Position numbers and translations under genes: made by a program. Positions 37,742 through 46,745 of a DNA stretch of 61,863 bases are shown piece by piece. The notes beneath the pieces are model-generated. The model had not been told where the DNA came from. It saw only the letters and a program-made list of their open reading frames with translations, and did no database searches. Within the stretch, counting starts at the first letter, position 1, and each line of letters starts with the position of its first letter. Origin of the DNA: Pseudomonadota bacterium (GTDB lineage: Bacteria > Pseudomonadota > Gammaproteobacteria > Burkholderiales > Burkholderiaceae_F); assembly GCA_029778535.1 (NCBI GenBank), contig JAKOQB010000125.1:1-61863 (forward strand). Direction: 5' to 3'.

Positions 37742-38408
37742 AGCGACTCCGATACGACTGCATCGCGCTTCGATAAGGTTGTGCCGGCACGGCCAGCGGC
37801 GAGCCCGAATCGAGGAACTCGATCAGGTCGTCGAAGTCCGCGATCGCCACGATCGGCACGCCGAACGCCTGCTCGAACGCCTGAACCGCCGACTGCGCTG
37901 ACAGCGCATCGTCCGGCCCGGTGCGCTCGCGCCGGTCGAGCGCGATCACGACGCCGGCAGGTTCGGCACCGAGCGAGCGGATCAACTGCACCGACTCGCG
38001 CTTGGCCAGCCCCTCGGTGATCACGTCGTCGACGATCAGCACGCGGCCGGCCAGCGGCGTTCCGACGATCACGCCGCCTTCGCCGTGATCCTTCGCTTCC
38101 TTGCGGTTGAACGCGAACCCGACGTCGTGGCCCAGCTCGGCCAGCGCGACCGCGGTGCTCGACGCGAGCGTGATGCCCTTGTACGCGGGGCCGAACAGCA
38201 TGTCGAACTTCACCCGCCCGGCCTCGCGCGCGGCGAGCAGCGTCTGCGCGTAAAAGCGCGCCAGCCGTCCGAGCGTGGAGCCGCGGCAGAACAGTCCGGC
38301 GTTGAAGAAGTAAGGAGACTTGCGGCCGGCCTTGGTCGTGAATTCGCCGAAACGCAGCACGCCCGACTGCAAGGCGAATTCGATGAATTGTCGGCGCAGC
38401 GGGTCCAT
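37731..38408 (-). CDS. pyrE: Orotate phosphoribosyltransferase PyrE
   Basis: The 225-residue protein has FIEFALQSGVLRFGEFTTKA and SPYFFNAGLFCRG at the N-terminus and the PRPP-binding motif RVLIVDDVITEGLAKR. These are diagnostic of PyrE, which converts orotate and PRPP to OMP in pyrimidine synthesis. FNRKEAKDHGEGGVIVG forms the catalytic loop. It is divergent from the exonuclease III gene, a common pairing in betaproteobacteria. Confidence 0.97.
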   Translation of the reverse strand: MDPLRRQFIEFALQSGVLRFGEFTTKAGRKSPYFFNAGLFCRGSTLGRLARFYAQTLLAAREAGRVKFDMLFGPAYKGITLASSTAVALAELGHDVGFAFNRKEAKDHGEGGVIVGTPLAGRVLIVDDVITEGLAKRESVQLIRSLGAEPAGVVIALDRRERTGPDDALSAQSAVQAFEQAFGVPIVAIADFDDLIEFLDSGSPLAVPAQPYRSAMQSYRSRYGV

Positions 38409-38519
38409 CGTCGTCGTTATTGCGACGTGAGCAGTCGCATCGCGGCGGATTGTGTCAAAAAGCCGTTATCGTGTCGCCAGCACGATCGGCTTAATCCCAA
38501 TCGCTCACGCTCCATCGCC

Positions 38520-39296
38520 ATGTTTCGCATCGCCACGCTGAACGTCAACGGCATCCGCTCCGCCGCAGCCAAGGGCTTGTTCCGCTGGGTCAGGCGCGTC
38601 GATCCCGACGTGCTGTGCCTGCAGGAGGTCAAGGCGCACGAGCAGGACATCCCGGAAAAGCTGCGCTACCACGACAGCCTGACCAGCATCTTCAACTGCG
38701 CGCGGAAGAAGGGCTACGCCGGCACCGCGCTGTATTCGAAGAAGAAACCGCGCACGATCCGGCTCGGCATCGGCGTGCCCGAGTTCGACGACGAGGGCCG
38801 CTACATCGAGGCGCAGTTCTCCAGCGTCACGGTGATCTCGGTCTACTTCCCGTCCGGTTCGGCCGGACCCGAGCGGCAGGCGTCGAAGGACCGCTTCCTC
38901 GACGTGTTCTATTCGCATCTGGAAAAGCTGCGCGCCGGCGGCCGCGAGGTGATCTTCTGCGGCGACGTGAACATCGCGCACAAGGAGATCGACCTGAAGA
39001 ACTGGCGCTCGAACCAGAAGAACTCCGGCTTCCTGCCGCACGAGCGCGCGTGGCTTTCGCGCGTGTTTGACGAGCAAGGCTGGGTCGACGTGTTCCGAAG
39101 GCTGGACCCGCGCCCGGAGCGCTACACGTGGTGGAGCAACCGCGGCCAGGCGTGGGCGAAGAACGTCGGCTGGCGCATCGACTACCAGATCGCGACGCCC
39201 GGCATCGCGGCGAAGGCGAAAGCGGCCGAGATCTACACAAAGCAGCGTTTCAGCGACCACGCGCCGCTGATCATCGACTACGTGGGACGGCTCTAG
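38520..39296 (+). CDS. xth: Exodeoxyribonuclease III (AP endonuclease)
   Basis: The start at 38520 (MFRIATLNVNGIRSAAAKGL) gives a 258-residue EEP-fold nuclease. Motifs are VLCLQEVKAHEQD (metal-binding Glu), FCGDVNIAHKEIDLKN (catalytic Asp and Asn), and the terminal RIDYQIATP and FSDHAPLIIDY (general-base His). It repairs abasic sites and 3'-blocked ends in DNA. The 145 codons open upstream of the ATG are antisense shadow of pyrE. A heptamer-repeat tract begins at its stop codon. Confidence 0.97.
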   Translation: MFRIATLNVNGIRSAAAKGLFRWVRRVDPDVLCLQEVKAHEQDIPEKLRYHDSLTSIFNCARKKGYAGTALYSKKKPRTIRLGIGVPEFDDEGRYIEAQFSSVTVISVYFPSGSAGPERQASKDRFLDVFYSHLEKLRAGGREVIFCGDVNIAHKEIDLKNWRSNQKNSGFLPHERAWLSRVFDEQGWVDVFRRLDPRPERYTWWSNRGQAWAKNVGWRIDYQIATPGIAAKAKAAEIYTKQRFSDHAPLIIDYVGRL

Positions 39297-39358
39297 GATC
39301 GAGGAATGAGGATTGAGGATTGCGCCGCGCCAAGCACGGACAACGGACAACGAGCAAC
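39296..39358. repeat. Heptamer tracts GGATTGA-type x4 and GGACAAC-type x3
   Basis: Starting at the last base of the exonuclease stop codon, four units (GGATCGA, GGAATGA, GGATTGA, GGATTGC) run to 39323. After a 14-base gap, GGACAAC, GGACAAC and GAGCAAC run to 39358, three bases short of the M48 stop. The convergent spacer is thus almost all repeat. Confidence 0.92.
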
Positions 39359-39360
39359 GA

Positions 39361-40170
39361 TCAGCGGCGCGCCGCTTCGTACAGCGGCAGCACACGCGGC
39401 AGCGCCGCTTCGATCTTCCTGATTCGCTCCGCATGACCGGGGTGCGTGGACAGGAACTGCGGCGGCTGGCCGCTGCTCGCCGCGGCCATCTTCTTCCATA
39501 GCGTGACCGCGGCGCGCGGGTCGTAGCCGGCGCGCGCGGCCAGTTCGATGCCGAGCAGGTCGGCATCGGTTTCGTGGCTGCGCGAGTACGGCAGCGAGAT
39601 CGCCAGCTCCGCCGCCTGCGCCAGCGCGTGAGTGCCGACGTTGCTCAGTCCGAAGTACGCGGCGGCGAGGTTGATGCCGAAGTTCTTCATCACCGCCTCG
39701 CTCATGCGCGCGCGGCCGTGCTCGAGCAGCGCGTGCGCGATCTCGTGCCCCATCACCGCCGCGAGTTCGTCGTCGGTGAGCTTCAGCCGGTCGATGATGC
39801 CGTCGAACACCATGATCTTGCCGCCCGGCATGCAGAATGCATTGACCGTCGGCGCGTCGATCACGTTGACTTCCCAGCGCCAGTCGGCGGCGCGCGGATT
39901 GAAGCGCGCGCCGTGCGGAATCAGGCGCTGCGCGATCGCGCGCACGCGCTGAAGATTCGGCGCATCGGCGTTCAACACGCCGCGCGCCGCGGCCTGCTGC
40001 TTCAGCTGCGCGTACTGTTGCGCTGCGCTCTGGTTGACCGCCGATTCCGGCACCAGCATCAGCCGCGGCTTGCGCACCTGCACGCCGGCCTCGGTCGCTG
40101 GTTGCGCGTGCAGAGCCGGCGCCGCCGCGGCCAGCAGCAGAGTGATGGCAATCGATCGCAGTGAACGCAT
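39361..40170 (-). CDS. M48 family periplasmic metalloprotease (LoiP/YcaL-like)
   Basis: The ATG at 40170 (MRSLRSIAITLLLAAAAPAL) is preferred to one six codons upstream: it gives a clean signal peptide and has AAGGAG nine bases upstream. The 269-residue protease carries the zinc motif AAVMGHEIAHALLEHGR and the third ligand in SHETDADLLGIELA. The C-terminal FLSTHPGHAERI is characteristic of M48C proteases that degrade misfolded envelope proteins. Lipobox cysteine is absent, so it is likely soluble in the periplasm. Confidence 0.92.
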   Translation of the reverse strand: MRSLRSIAITLLLAAAAPALHAQPATEAGVQVRKPRLMLVPESAVNQSAAQQYAQLKQQAAARGVLNADAPNLQRVRAIAQRLIPHGARFNPRAADWRWEVNVIDAPTVNAFCMPGGKIMVFDGIIDRLKLTDDELAAVMGHEIAHALLEHGRARMSEAVMKNFGINLAAAYFGLSNVGTHALAQAAELAISLPYSRSHETDADLLGIELAARAGYDPRAAVTLWKKMAAASSGQPPQFLSTHPGHAERIRKIEAALPRVLPLYEAARR

Positions 40171-40292
40171 CCGTCGCTTCTCCTTCAATGCGCGAGCTTA
40201 CCCGGCGGTTCGGCCGAACGACTGCGCGCGGACTCAGCCGCTACACTGATCCGCGCACATATGGGCGCTTTCCCCCGACGCAAGTCCGCGCA

Positions 40293-41711
40293 GTGGCCAA
40301 CTCCGTGACGCCGAGTGTCAGCGTCGCCGCGCGCCCGCGCGGGCCGCGCGCGTGGCTGCAGGCGCTTGCGGTGTATCGCGAGCCGGCGGTGCTGCGCATG
40401 CTGCTGCTCGGCTTCTCCGCCGGGCTGCCGCTGCTGCTGGTGTTCGGCACGCTGTCGTTCTGGCTGCGCGAGGCCGGCGTCGATCGCACCACGATCGGGT
40501 TCGTGAGCTGGGTCGCGCTGGCGTACGCGTTCAAGTGGGCGTGGGCGCCGCTGGTCGATCGGTTGCCGCTGCCGTGGCTGACGCGCGCGCTGGGCCGGCG
40601 TCGCAGCTGGCTGCTGGCAGCGCAGTGCGCGGTGGCGGCCGGCCTCGCCGGCATGGCACTGACCGATCCGGCGCAGCACCTGCACGGGCTGGTCGCGCTG
40701 GCGCTGCTGACCGCGTTTGCGTCGGCCACGCAGGACATCGCCCTCGACGCGTACCGGATCGAATCGGCCGCGGTCGAGAAGCAGGCCGCGCTTGCCGCCG
40801 CCTACCAGACCGGCTATCGCGTGGCGATGATCTGGGCCGGCGCCGGCGCGCTCGCGATCGCCGCGCGCTTCGACACCGGCGCGGGCCGCTACTCGTTCGC
40901 GGCGTGGACCGCCGCGTACCTGGCAATGGCGGCGTCGATGGCGATCGGCTTGATCACGACGCTGATGGCGCCCGAGCCGGCCGCGCACGTGTCGGCCGCC
41001 ACGCTGGCGCGCGAGCGCGACGCCGCCACGCACATCGCCGCGCACGCGCATTCGCCGCGGATGGCGCGGCTGCTCGCGTGGCTGCACGGCGCGGTGGTCA
41101 GTCCCTTCGCGGACTTCATCCGCCGCTATCGCTGGCACGCGGTGCTGCTGCTGGCGCTGATCGCGACCTATCGCATCTCCGACATCGTGATGGGCGTGAT
41201 GGCCAATCCGTTCTACAAGGACATGGGCTTTTCCAAGGACGAGGTCGCCGCGGTGTCCAAGGTCTACGGCGTGGTGATGACGCTGGCGGGCGCTTTCATC
41301 GGCGGCGTGATCTCGCTGCGCATCGGCGTGCTGCGGACGCTGTTCGCGGGCGCGGTTCTTTCGGCGGCGAGCAATCTCTTGTTCGCGTGGCTGGCGCTGC
41401 GCGGCCACGACCTCACGTTTCTGGTGCTGGCGATCTCGGCCGACAACCTGTCGGCCGGCATCGCCAGCAGCGCGTTCGTCGCCTACCTGTCGGGGCTGAC
41501 CAACGTCGCCTACTCGGCCACGCAGTACGCGCTGTTCTCCTCGGTGATGCTGCTGCTGCCGAAGTACCTGGCCGGCTTCTCCGGCCTGTTCGTCGACACG
41601 TTCGGCTACGTGAGCTTCTTCGTCGCCACCGCGCTGCTCGGGCTACCGGTGCTGCTGCTGGTGTGGCTGGCAGGGCGGGCGCACAACGCTCACGGCTCGC
41701 CGTCCCAGTAG
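40293..41711 (+). CDS. ampG: AmpG-like MFS transporter (muropeptide permease family)
   Basis: The GTG at 40293 is chosen, giving 472 residues, because the 44 codons upstream look non-coding. The protein has about twelve to fourteen membrane helices. Its N-terminal block (EPAVLRMLLLGFSAGLPLLL and FVSWVALAYAFKWAWAPLVD) matches AmpG, which imports anhydromuropeptides for cell-wall recycling. ATQDIALDAYRIESA is a further AmpG signature. It is divergent from the M48 protease gene and its 3' end overlaps the cupin gene by 22 bases. Confidence 0.88.
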   Translation: MANSVTPSVSVAARPRGPRAWLQALAVYREPAVLRMLLLGFSAGLPLLLVFGTLSFWLREAGVDRTTIGFVSWVALAYAFKWAWAPLVDRLPLPWLTRALGRRRSWLLAAQCAVAAGLAGMALTDPAQHLHGLVALALLTAFASATQDIALDAYRIESAAVEKQAALAAAYQTGYRVAMIWAGAGALAIAARFDTGAGRYSFAAWTAAYLAMAASMAIGLITTLMAPEPAAHVSAATLARERDAATHIAAHAHSPRMARLLAWLHGAVVSPFADFIRRYRWHAVLLLALIATYRISDIVMGVMANPFYKDMGFSKDEVAAVSKVYGVVMTLAGAFIGGVISLRIGVLRTLFAGAVLSAASNLLFAWLALRGHDLTFLVLAISADNLSAGIASSAFVAYLSGLTNVAYSATQYALFSSVMLLLPKYLAGFSGLFVDTFGYVSFFVATALLGLPVLLLVWLAGRAHNAHGSPSQ

Positions 41712-42193
41712 TCCAGATCGGACTCGGCGCGATGCATGCGGCGGCCGCTGACGAGGCCGCCCTTGTCGCGGGTGTACACGCCGTACTTGCCCGAGTCCGG
41801 GTATTCGCATACCTCGGGGCTCTTCTGCGTGCTGATCGACAGATAGCGCAGCGGCGCGTTCGACGTGTTGATGATCTGGTGCGGGTACTCGGGGCCGGGC
41901 GGGATGTCGATCACGTCGCCGGCGCGGATCGGGATCATCTCGCCGGCCACCCGCAGCGTGCCCTCGCCCTCGAGGATCACGAACATCTCCTCCTCGGCGT
42001 AGTGCGAGTGGTACGGGCACGAGATCCTGCCCGGCGCCAGGATGTCGTAGCCGGCGCCGAGGTCGCGCGCCACGGTGCCCGCGACGCGCGGGCCGATCAC
42101 GCCGCCGCAGCGGGTGTCGTACTTCGGTTCGCGCCGGAAATGCTCGAGCGCGACCTCATGGATGTTGCGCACCAGTTTCTCGCGCAGACTCAT
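41690..42193 (-). CDS. Cupin domain protein
   Basis: The 167-residue protein starts at the ATG 42193 (MSLREKLVRNIHEVALEH). It contains the two cupin motifs: PYHSHYAEEEMFVILEGEG (His, His, Glu metal ligands) and the second block PPGPEYPHQIINTSN with a conserved His. Substrate is unknown; proteins of this type include sugar-binding or dioxygenase-like cupins. It lies four bases after metW and could be cotranscribed with metX-metW. Confidence 0.87.
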   Translation of the reverse strand: MSLREKLVRNIHEVALEHFRREPKYDTRCGGVIGPRVAGTVARDLGAGYDILAPGRISCPYHSHYAEEEMFVILEGEGTLRVAGEMIPIRAGDVIDIPPGPEYPHQIINTSNAPLRYLSISTQKSPEVCEYPDSGKYGVYTRDKGGLVSGRRMHRAESDLDYWDGEP

Positions 42194-42197
42194 CACC

Positions 42198-42782
42198 TCA
42201 CCTCATGTCGAAGCGATACACCGCCAGCGTGGCGCGCAGGTGCGGCGCGAACTCGACCGGCGCGCCGTCGGCGAGCAGCGCGCGCTGTTTGATGCTGAAG
42301 CCGAGCTTGGCGGCCAGGATCTCGAAGTCCTTCGGCGTGCACAAGTGGATATTCGGCGTGTCGTACCACTGGTAGGGAATCGCGCGCGTCACCGGCATGT
42401 GGCCGCCGAGCAGCGCCAGCGCGTGGCGCCAATGGCCGAAATTCGGGAAACTGACGATGCCGTGGCGCGCCACGCGCGCCATCTCGCGCAGCACGTCCTC
42501 GACGCGGTGCATCGCCTGCAGCGTCTGCGACAGCACGACGATGTCGAACATGTCGTCGCTGAACATGCGCAGCCCGGCGTCGAGGTTGGACTGGATCACG
42601 TTGACGCGGCGCCTGATGCACTCGAGCACGTGGCCGTCGTCGATCTCGACACCGTAGCCGCGGCAGCCGAGTCCGTCGCGCAGGTGCGCCAGCAGCGCGC
42701 CGTCGCCGCAGCCGAGGTCGAGCACGCGCGTTGCGGGCGCAATCCAGCCGGCGATCAGCTCGAGGTCGGAACGCAGAGTCAT
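42198..42782 (-). CDS. metW: Methionine biosynthesis protein MetW
   Basis: The ATG at 42782 overlaps the metX stop (ATGA), indicating translational coupling. The 194-residue protein is a class I methyltransferase-fold protein: [41 protein letters not shown] and [12 protein letters not shown] are MetW signatures. In betaproteobacteria and related groups MetW is needed with MetX for homoserine acylation. Its downstream partner here is the cupin gene. Confidence 0.95.
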   Translation of the reverse strand: MTLRSDLELIAGWIAPATRVLDLGCGDGALLAHLRDGLGCRGYGVEIDDGHVLECIRRRVNVIQSNLDAGLRMFSDDMFDIVVLSQTLQAMHRVEDVLREMARVARHGIVSFPNFGHWRHALALLGGHMPVTRAIPYQWYDTPNIHLCTPKDFEILAAKLGFSIKQRALLADGAPVEFAPHLRATLAVYRFDMR

Positions 42783-43918
42783 CCGGAAAACTCGCGCGCG
42801 ATATTGTCGAAGTACGCCGCCACCGCCGCGTGATAGCGCGGATCGTCGAGCAGGAACGCGTCGTGACCGTGCGGCGCGTCGATCTCCGCGTAGGTGACGT
42901 CGCGGTCGTTGGCGATCAGCGCCGCGACGATCTCGCGCGAGCGCGCCGGCGTGAAGCGCCAGTCGGTGGTGAACGACGCCAGCAGGAACTTCGCGCTCGC
43001 CGGCGCCAGCGCCGCGCGCAGGTCGCCGCCGGTGGCCTTGGCCGGGTCGAAGTAGTCGAGCGCGCGCGTGATCAGCAGGTACGTGTTGGCGTCGAAGTAC
43101 TCGGAGAACTTGTCGCCCTGGTAGCGCAGGTAGCTCTCGACCTCGAACTCGATGTCGTAGTGGAACTGGTAGTCCTCGGCGCGCATGCTGCGGCCGAACT
43201 TTTCCGCCATGTCGTCGCCCGACAGGTACGTGATGTGGCCGATCATGCGCGCCACCGTGAGGCCGCGCTTGGGCACCACGCCGTGCGCGTAGTAGTCGCC
43301 GCCGTGGAAGTCCGGGTCGGAGCGGATCGCGGTGCGCGCGACCTCGTTGAACGCGATGTTCTGCGCGCTGAGCTTGGGCGTGGCCGCGATCACGACGCTG
43401 TGCGCGATGCGATCGGGATACCGGATCGCCCAACTGAGCGCCTGCATGCCGCCCAGCGATCCGCCCATCACCGCGGCCCAGCGCTCGATGCCCAGCCGCG
43501 AGGCGAGCCGCGCCTGCGCGTCAACCCAGTCCTCGACGGTGACGACCGGAAAGCTCGCCCCGTACGGCCGGCCGCTGGCGGGGTTGACCGACATCGGCCC
43601 GGTGGAGCCGAAGCACGAGCCGAGGTTGTTGACGCCGACGACGAAGAAGCGGTTGGTGTCGACCGGCCGGCCCGGCCCGACCATGTTGTCCCACCAGCCG
43701 ACGTTCTTCGGCTGGTCGGCATAGACGCCGGCGACGTGATGCGACGCGTTCAACGCGTGGCAGATGAGCACCGCGTTGCTGCGCGCGGCGTTCAGTTCGC
43801 CGTAGGTTTCGTACACCAGCGTGTAGTCGCCGATCGACGCGCCGCTGGCGAGCGCGAGCGGCGCCTCGAAGTGCATCGACTTCGGCGCGACCACTCCGAC
43901 CGAGCCTGCTTTGGCCAT
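42779..43918 (-). CDS. metX: Homoserine O-acyltransferase MetX
   Basis: The ATG at 43918 ([19 protein letters not shown]) is chosen because the upstream 17 codons read through the terminator stem. The 379-residue alpha/beta hydrolase-fold enzyme has [12 protein letters not shown], the [14 protein letters not shown] block, the nucleophile elbow [14 protein letters not shown], and the C-terminal Asp/His of the triad ([11 protein letters not shown]). It activates homoserine for methionine synthesis, using acetyl- or succinyl-CoA. It lies behind a SAM-II riboswitch with a terminator, so it should be shut off when SAM is plentiful. Confidence 0.96.
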   Translation of the reverse strand: MAKAGSVGVVAPKSMHFEAPLALASGASIGDYTLVYETYGELNAARSNAVLICHALNASHHVAGVYADQPKNVGWWDNMVGPGRPVDTNRFFVVGVNNLGSCFGSTGPMSVNPASGRPYGASFPVVTVEDWVDAQARLASRLGIERWAAVMGGSLGGMQALSWAIRYPDRIAHSVVIAATPKLSAQNIAFNEVARTAIRSDPDFHGGDYYAHGVVPKRGLTVARMIGHITYLSGDDMAEKFGRSMRAEDYQFHYDIEFEVESYLRYQGDKFSEYFDANTYLLITRALDYFDPAKATGGDLRAALAPASAKFLLASFTTDWRFTPARSREIVAALIANDRDVTYAEIDAPHGHDAFLLDDPRYHAAVAAYFDNIAREFSG

Positions 43919-43930
43919 GTCGAAATCCAC

Positions 43931-43961
43931 AAAAAAACCCGACAGGCGGACTTGTCGGGTT
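43931..43961 (-). terminator. Intrinsic terminator in the metX leader
   Basis: On the minus strand the stem CCCGACA / TGTCGGG with a 7-base loop is followed directly by seven T residues. It lies between the riboswitch and the metX ATG, 12 bases from the latter. Its position makes it the likely expression platform. Confidence 0.9.
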
Positions 43962-43987
43962 CCGGTCACGCCCCGTCACGGGACGCG

Positions 43988-44049
43988 GATCTCTTTAGCG
44001 GATAGCCGGAGCCCGGCGCGCCCGCAAGCGGATCAACAAATCAGCGCGA
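43988..44049 (-). promoter_or_regulatory. SAM-II (SAM-alpha) type riboswitch upstream of metX
   Basis: Read on the minus strand, the leader has GCGC-TGATTTG, then CCGCTTGCGG, then GCGC closing the first stem, and ends with the conserved GCTAAAG (43991-44000 region). These are the invariant elements of the SAM-II pseudoknot. The gene downstream is metX, the classic SAM-II target. Binding of SAM is inferred from the motif, not shown. Confidence 0.85.
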
Positions 44050-44084
44050 GGCGCGGAATCTAGCAGAGTCGAGGATCGCCCGCG

Positions 44085-45887
44085 TCAGGCCGCTTGCTGC
44101 CGCGCCAGCGCGCGCTCCAGCGCGCGCCGCACGTCCATCGGGTCGTCGGCGCGCAGCACGCGCGCGGCGAGCTTGGCCGCGCTCTTGGTCGACAGCGTCA
44201 TCAGCCGCTCCTTGACGGTCAGCAGCTGCGACGGGTGCATCGAGTACTGGCGCAGCCCCATGCCGAGCAGCAGTTCGGCGAGCTCGACCTCGCCCGCCAT
44301 CTCGCCGCACACCGCCACCGGCGTGCGCGCGCGCATGCCGACGCGGATCGTGCGCGCGATAAGGTGCAGCACGGCGGGATGCAGATGGTCGTACAGGTGC
44401 GCGACGCTGGAGTCGGCGCGGTCGATCGCCAGCGTGTACTGGATCAGGTCGTTGGTGCCCAGCGAGAAGAACTTCATCCGCTTGACGAATGCAGGCATCG
44501 ACAGCGCCGCCGCCGGCACTTCGATCATGCCGCCGACCGGCACGCGGCCGTCGAATTTCTGCTTGCGCTCCTTCAACTGCTCGCGCGCGCGCGCGACGAA
44601 CGCGAGCGCCTGTTCGACCTCGTGCACGTGCGCGAGCATCGGCACCAGGATGCGCACGGTGCCGACCGCCGAGGCGCGCAGGATCGCGCGCAGCTGCGTC
44701 AGGAACAGCTCCGGATACGCCAGGCAATAGCGGATCGCGCGCAGACCGAGCGCCGGGTTCGATTCGACCGTGGGCGCGCCCTGCGCGATGCCGAGGCTCA
44801 GGCGCGCGGCTTCGTTCAGCACCTTGTCGGCGCCGATGTCGAGCGTACGGATCACGACCGGCTTGCCCTTCATCGCGCGCGCGACTTTCGCATAAGCCTC
44901 GAACTGCTCGTCCTCGTCGGGCAGGCGGTCGCGGTTCATGAACAGGAACTCGGTGCGGAACAGGCCGATGCCGTCGGCGCCGGCCTCGAGCGCGTCGCGC
45001 ACGTCTCCGGGCAGCTCGATGTTGGCCATCAGTTCCAGCGGCACTCCGTCCCTGGTACGCGCGATCCTGCCCTTCAGCCGCCGCAGTTGCGCGCGCGCCT
45101 CGGTCTGCGCGCGCAGCCGCTGGCGAAATTCGCCCAGCGCGCCCGCCTCGGGGACGATGTGCAGGCGCCCGGCCTCCGCGTCGATCACGACGAGGTCGCC
45201 CTCCCTGACCGCCTCGCGCGCGCCCGCCACGCCCAGCACCGCAGGCAGTCCGAGGCTGCGCGCCAGGATCGCGGTGTGCGAAGTCGGTCCGCCCAGTTCG
45301 GTGACGAACCCCGCCACGTCCAGATCGGCGCGATCCTTCAGGTGCAGCACGTCGGCCGGCGCCATGTCGCGCGCGACCAGGATCAGCCGCTCGCCTTCGG
45401 CGACCTTGGGCACCGCAACCGCGGTCTGAGGCTTGCCGTGCGCCAGCGCCTTCATCACGCGGTCGACGACCTGGCGCACGTCCTGCGAGCGCTCGCGCAG
45501 GTATTCGTCGTCGATCGATTCGAACTGCCGGCACACCTCCTCGAGCTGCATCGACAACGCCCACTCGGCGTTGATCAGCTTGCTTCGCACCAGGTCGCGC
45601 GGCGTGTCGCACAGGTGCGAGTCGTCGAGGATCATCCGGTGCAGGTCGAGGAACGCGACCACCTCGCCCGGCGCATCGGGCGCGACCTGGCCGCGCAGCT
45701 CGTCGAGCTCGGCGCGCACGATCGAGAACGCGTTGTTCAGGCGCGCCACCTCGTGCAGCACGTCCTTGCGCTCGATCTGGTACTGCGGGATGTCGAGTTC
45801 GGAGGCGCCGAGCAGGTGCGCGCGGCCGATCGCGACCCCGGGCGCCGAACCCGAGACGATGCCGATGCCGACCAGTTCGCGCGTCAC
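44085..45887 (-). CDS. ptsI: PTS enzyme I (phosphoenolpyruvate-protein phosphotransferase)
   Basis: The 600-residue protein has the N-terminal HPr-binding region, the phospho-histidine motif TELGGPTSHTAILARSLGLP, and the PEP-binding barrel with GIGLFRTEFLFMNRD, IRTLDIGADKVL, MIEVPAAALSMP and SLGTNDLIQYTLAIDR. It transfers phosphate from PEP to HPr. Length is slightly above E. coli enzyme I. It follows ptsH by 10 bases; no sugar-specific EIIB/EIIC gene is in the window. Confidence 0.97.
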   Translation of the reverse strand: MTRELVGIGIVSGSAPGVAIGRAHLLGASELDIPQYQIERKDVLHEVARLNNAFSIVRAELDELRGQVAPDAPGEVVAFLDLHRMILDDSHLCDTPRDLVRSKLINAEWALSMQLEEVCRQFESIDDEYLRERSQDVRQVVDRVMKALAHGKPQTAVAVPKVAEGERLILVARDMAPADVLHLKDRADLDVAGFVTELGGPTSHTAILARSLGLPAVLGVAGAREAVREGDLVVIDAEAGRLHIVPEAGALGEFRQRLRAQTEARAQLRRLKGRIARTRDGVPLELMANIELPGDVRDALEAGADGIGLFRTEFLFMNRDRLPDEDEQFEAYAKVARAMKGKPVVIRTLDIGADKVLNEAARLSLGIAQGAPTVESNPALGLRAIRYCLAYPELFLTQLRAILRASAVGTVRILVPMLAHVHEVEQALAFVARAREQLKERKQKFDGRVPVGGMIEVPAAALSMPAFVKRMKFFSLGTNDLIQYTLAIDRADSSVAHLYDHLHPAVLHLIARTIRVGMRARTPVAVCGEMAGEVELAELLLGMGLRQYSMHPSQLLTVKERLMTLSTKSAAKLAARVLRADDPMDVRRALERALARQQAA

Positions 45888-45897
45888 GCCGGAACCC

Positions 45898-46167
45898 CTA
45901 CTCGTGCTCGCCGAAGTTCGACGTGATCAGCTTACCGATCGCATCGACCGCGGCCGCCTCGTCCGGTCCGTCGGCATCGACCGTCACGGTCGATCCCTGC
46001 CCGGCCGCCAGCATCATCACGCCCATGATCGACTTGGCGTTCACGCGCCGGCCGGCCTTGGCGATCCAGACTTCGCTCCTGAACTGCGCTGCGGTCTTGG
46101 TCAGTTGCGCCGAGGGCCGCGCATGCAGTCCGAGCTTATTGGTGATCTTGAACTCGCGCGTGATCAT
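45898..46167 (-). CDS. ptsH: PTS phosphocarrier protein HPr
   Basis: The 89-residue protein has the active-site histidine in LGLHARPSAQL and the regulatory serine region NAKSIMGVMML. It accepts phosphate from enzyme I and passes it to EIIA. It overlaps the upstream EIIA gene by 32 bases. The conserved serine suggests possible regulation by HPr kinase, but no hprK is in the window. Confidence 0.97.
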   Translation of the reverse strand: MITREFKITNKLGLHARPSAQLTKTAAQFRSEVWIAKAGRRVNAKSIMGVMMLAAGQGSTVTVDADGPDEAAAVDAIGKLITSNFGEHE

Positions 46168-46600
46168 CGCCCGTCGGCCGGGAATTCTGGTTCTGTACCG
46201 GTGTCGTCACGACCTGCATCACGCCCTGCATGCCGCCGGCAATCGCCTTGTCCACGAGGTCGGCGAGCTTGCCGTCCCGATAGCACAACGCGCGCAGCAG
46301 CATCGGCAGGTTCACGCCCGCAACCACCGACACGCGCGGCGGGTTCGACAGTTGCGCGGCGATGTTGCCCGGGGTGGCGCCGAACGCGTCGGTCAGCACC
46401 AGCACGCCCGCGCCATCGTCCACTTCGGCCAGCAGCGCGCGCGCCGTCGTCCCGTAGGCCGCCACGTCGGCGCCGGCCGGCACATCGAGCACGCGCAGCT
46501 TGCTCTCGGCCCGGCTCGGATCGCACGCATACACGTGCGACGCGCACTGCGCCAGCGCGCTGGCGAGCGGGGCGTGGGCGATGATCAAGACTCCGATCAT
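46136..46600 (-). CDS. Mannose-type PTS EIIA component
   Basis: The ATG at 46600 (MIGVLIIAHAPLASALAQCA) is used; the longer frame upstream is shadow. The 154-residue protein has the phosphorylated His in IIAHAPLA, VLTDAFGATPGN, and VVAGVNLPMLLRALCYRD, all mannose-family EIIA features. With ptsH and ptsI and no transport permease, it is part of a regulatory PTS as in other betaproteobacteria, where it is linked to carbon storage control. That role is inferred from relatives. Confidence 0.93.
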   Translation of the reverse strand: MIGVLIIAHAPLASALAQCASHVYACDPSRAESKLRVLDVPAGADVAAYGTTARALLAEVDDGAGVLVLTDAFGATPGNIAAQLSNPPRVSVVAGVNLPMLLRALCYRDGKLADLVDKAIAGGMQGVMQVVTTPVQNQNSRPTGDDHARVQDHQ

Positions 46601-46745
46601 CGGTCGGGCGCCGCTCGCGCACGCGACGCTGCGCGTGGCCCGTGCACTCGCGGCGGTTCCGTCGGGCGCGCCACCTTGCGGCCGTTCGGCGACAGCGCGC
46701 GATCCAGCTGCCACGCGGCGGGCCGCAGGGCGCCGGTGCTCCGCT

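Noticed and set aside
46601..46745. A separate gene between gshB and the EIIA gene
   Set aside because: The open frame is only the upstream extension of EIIA; its composition and lack of motif suggest non-coding sequence.
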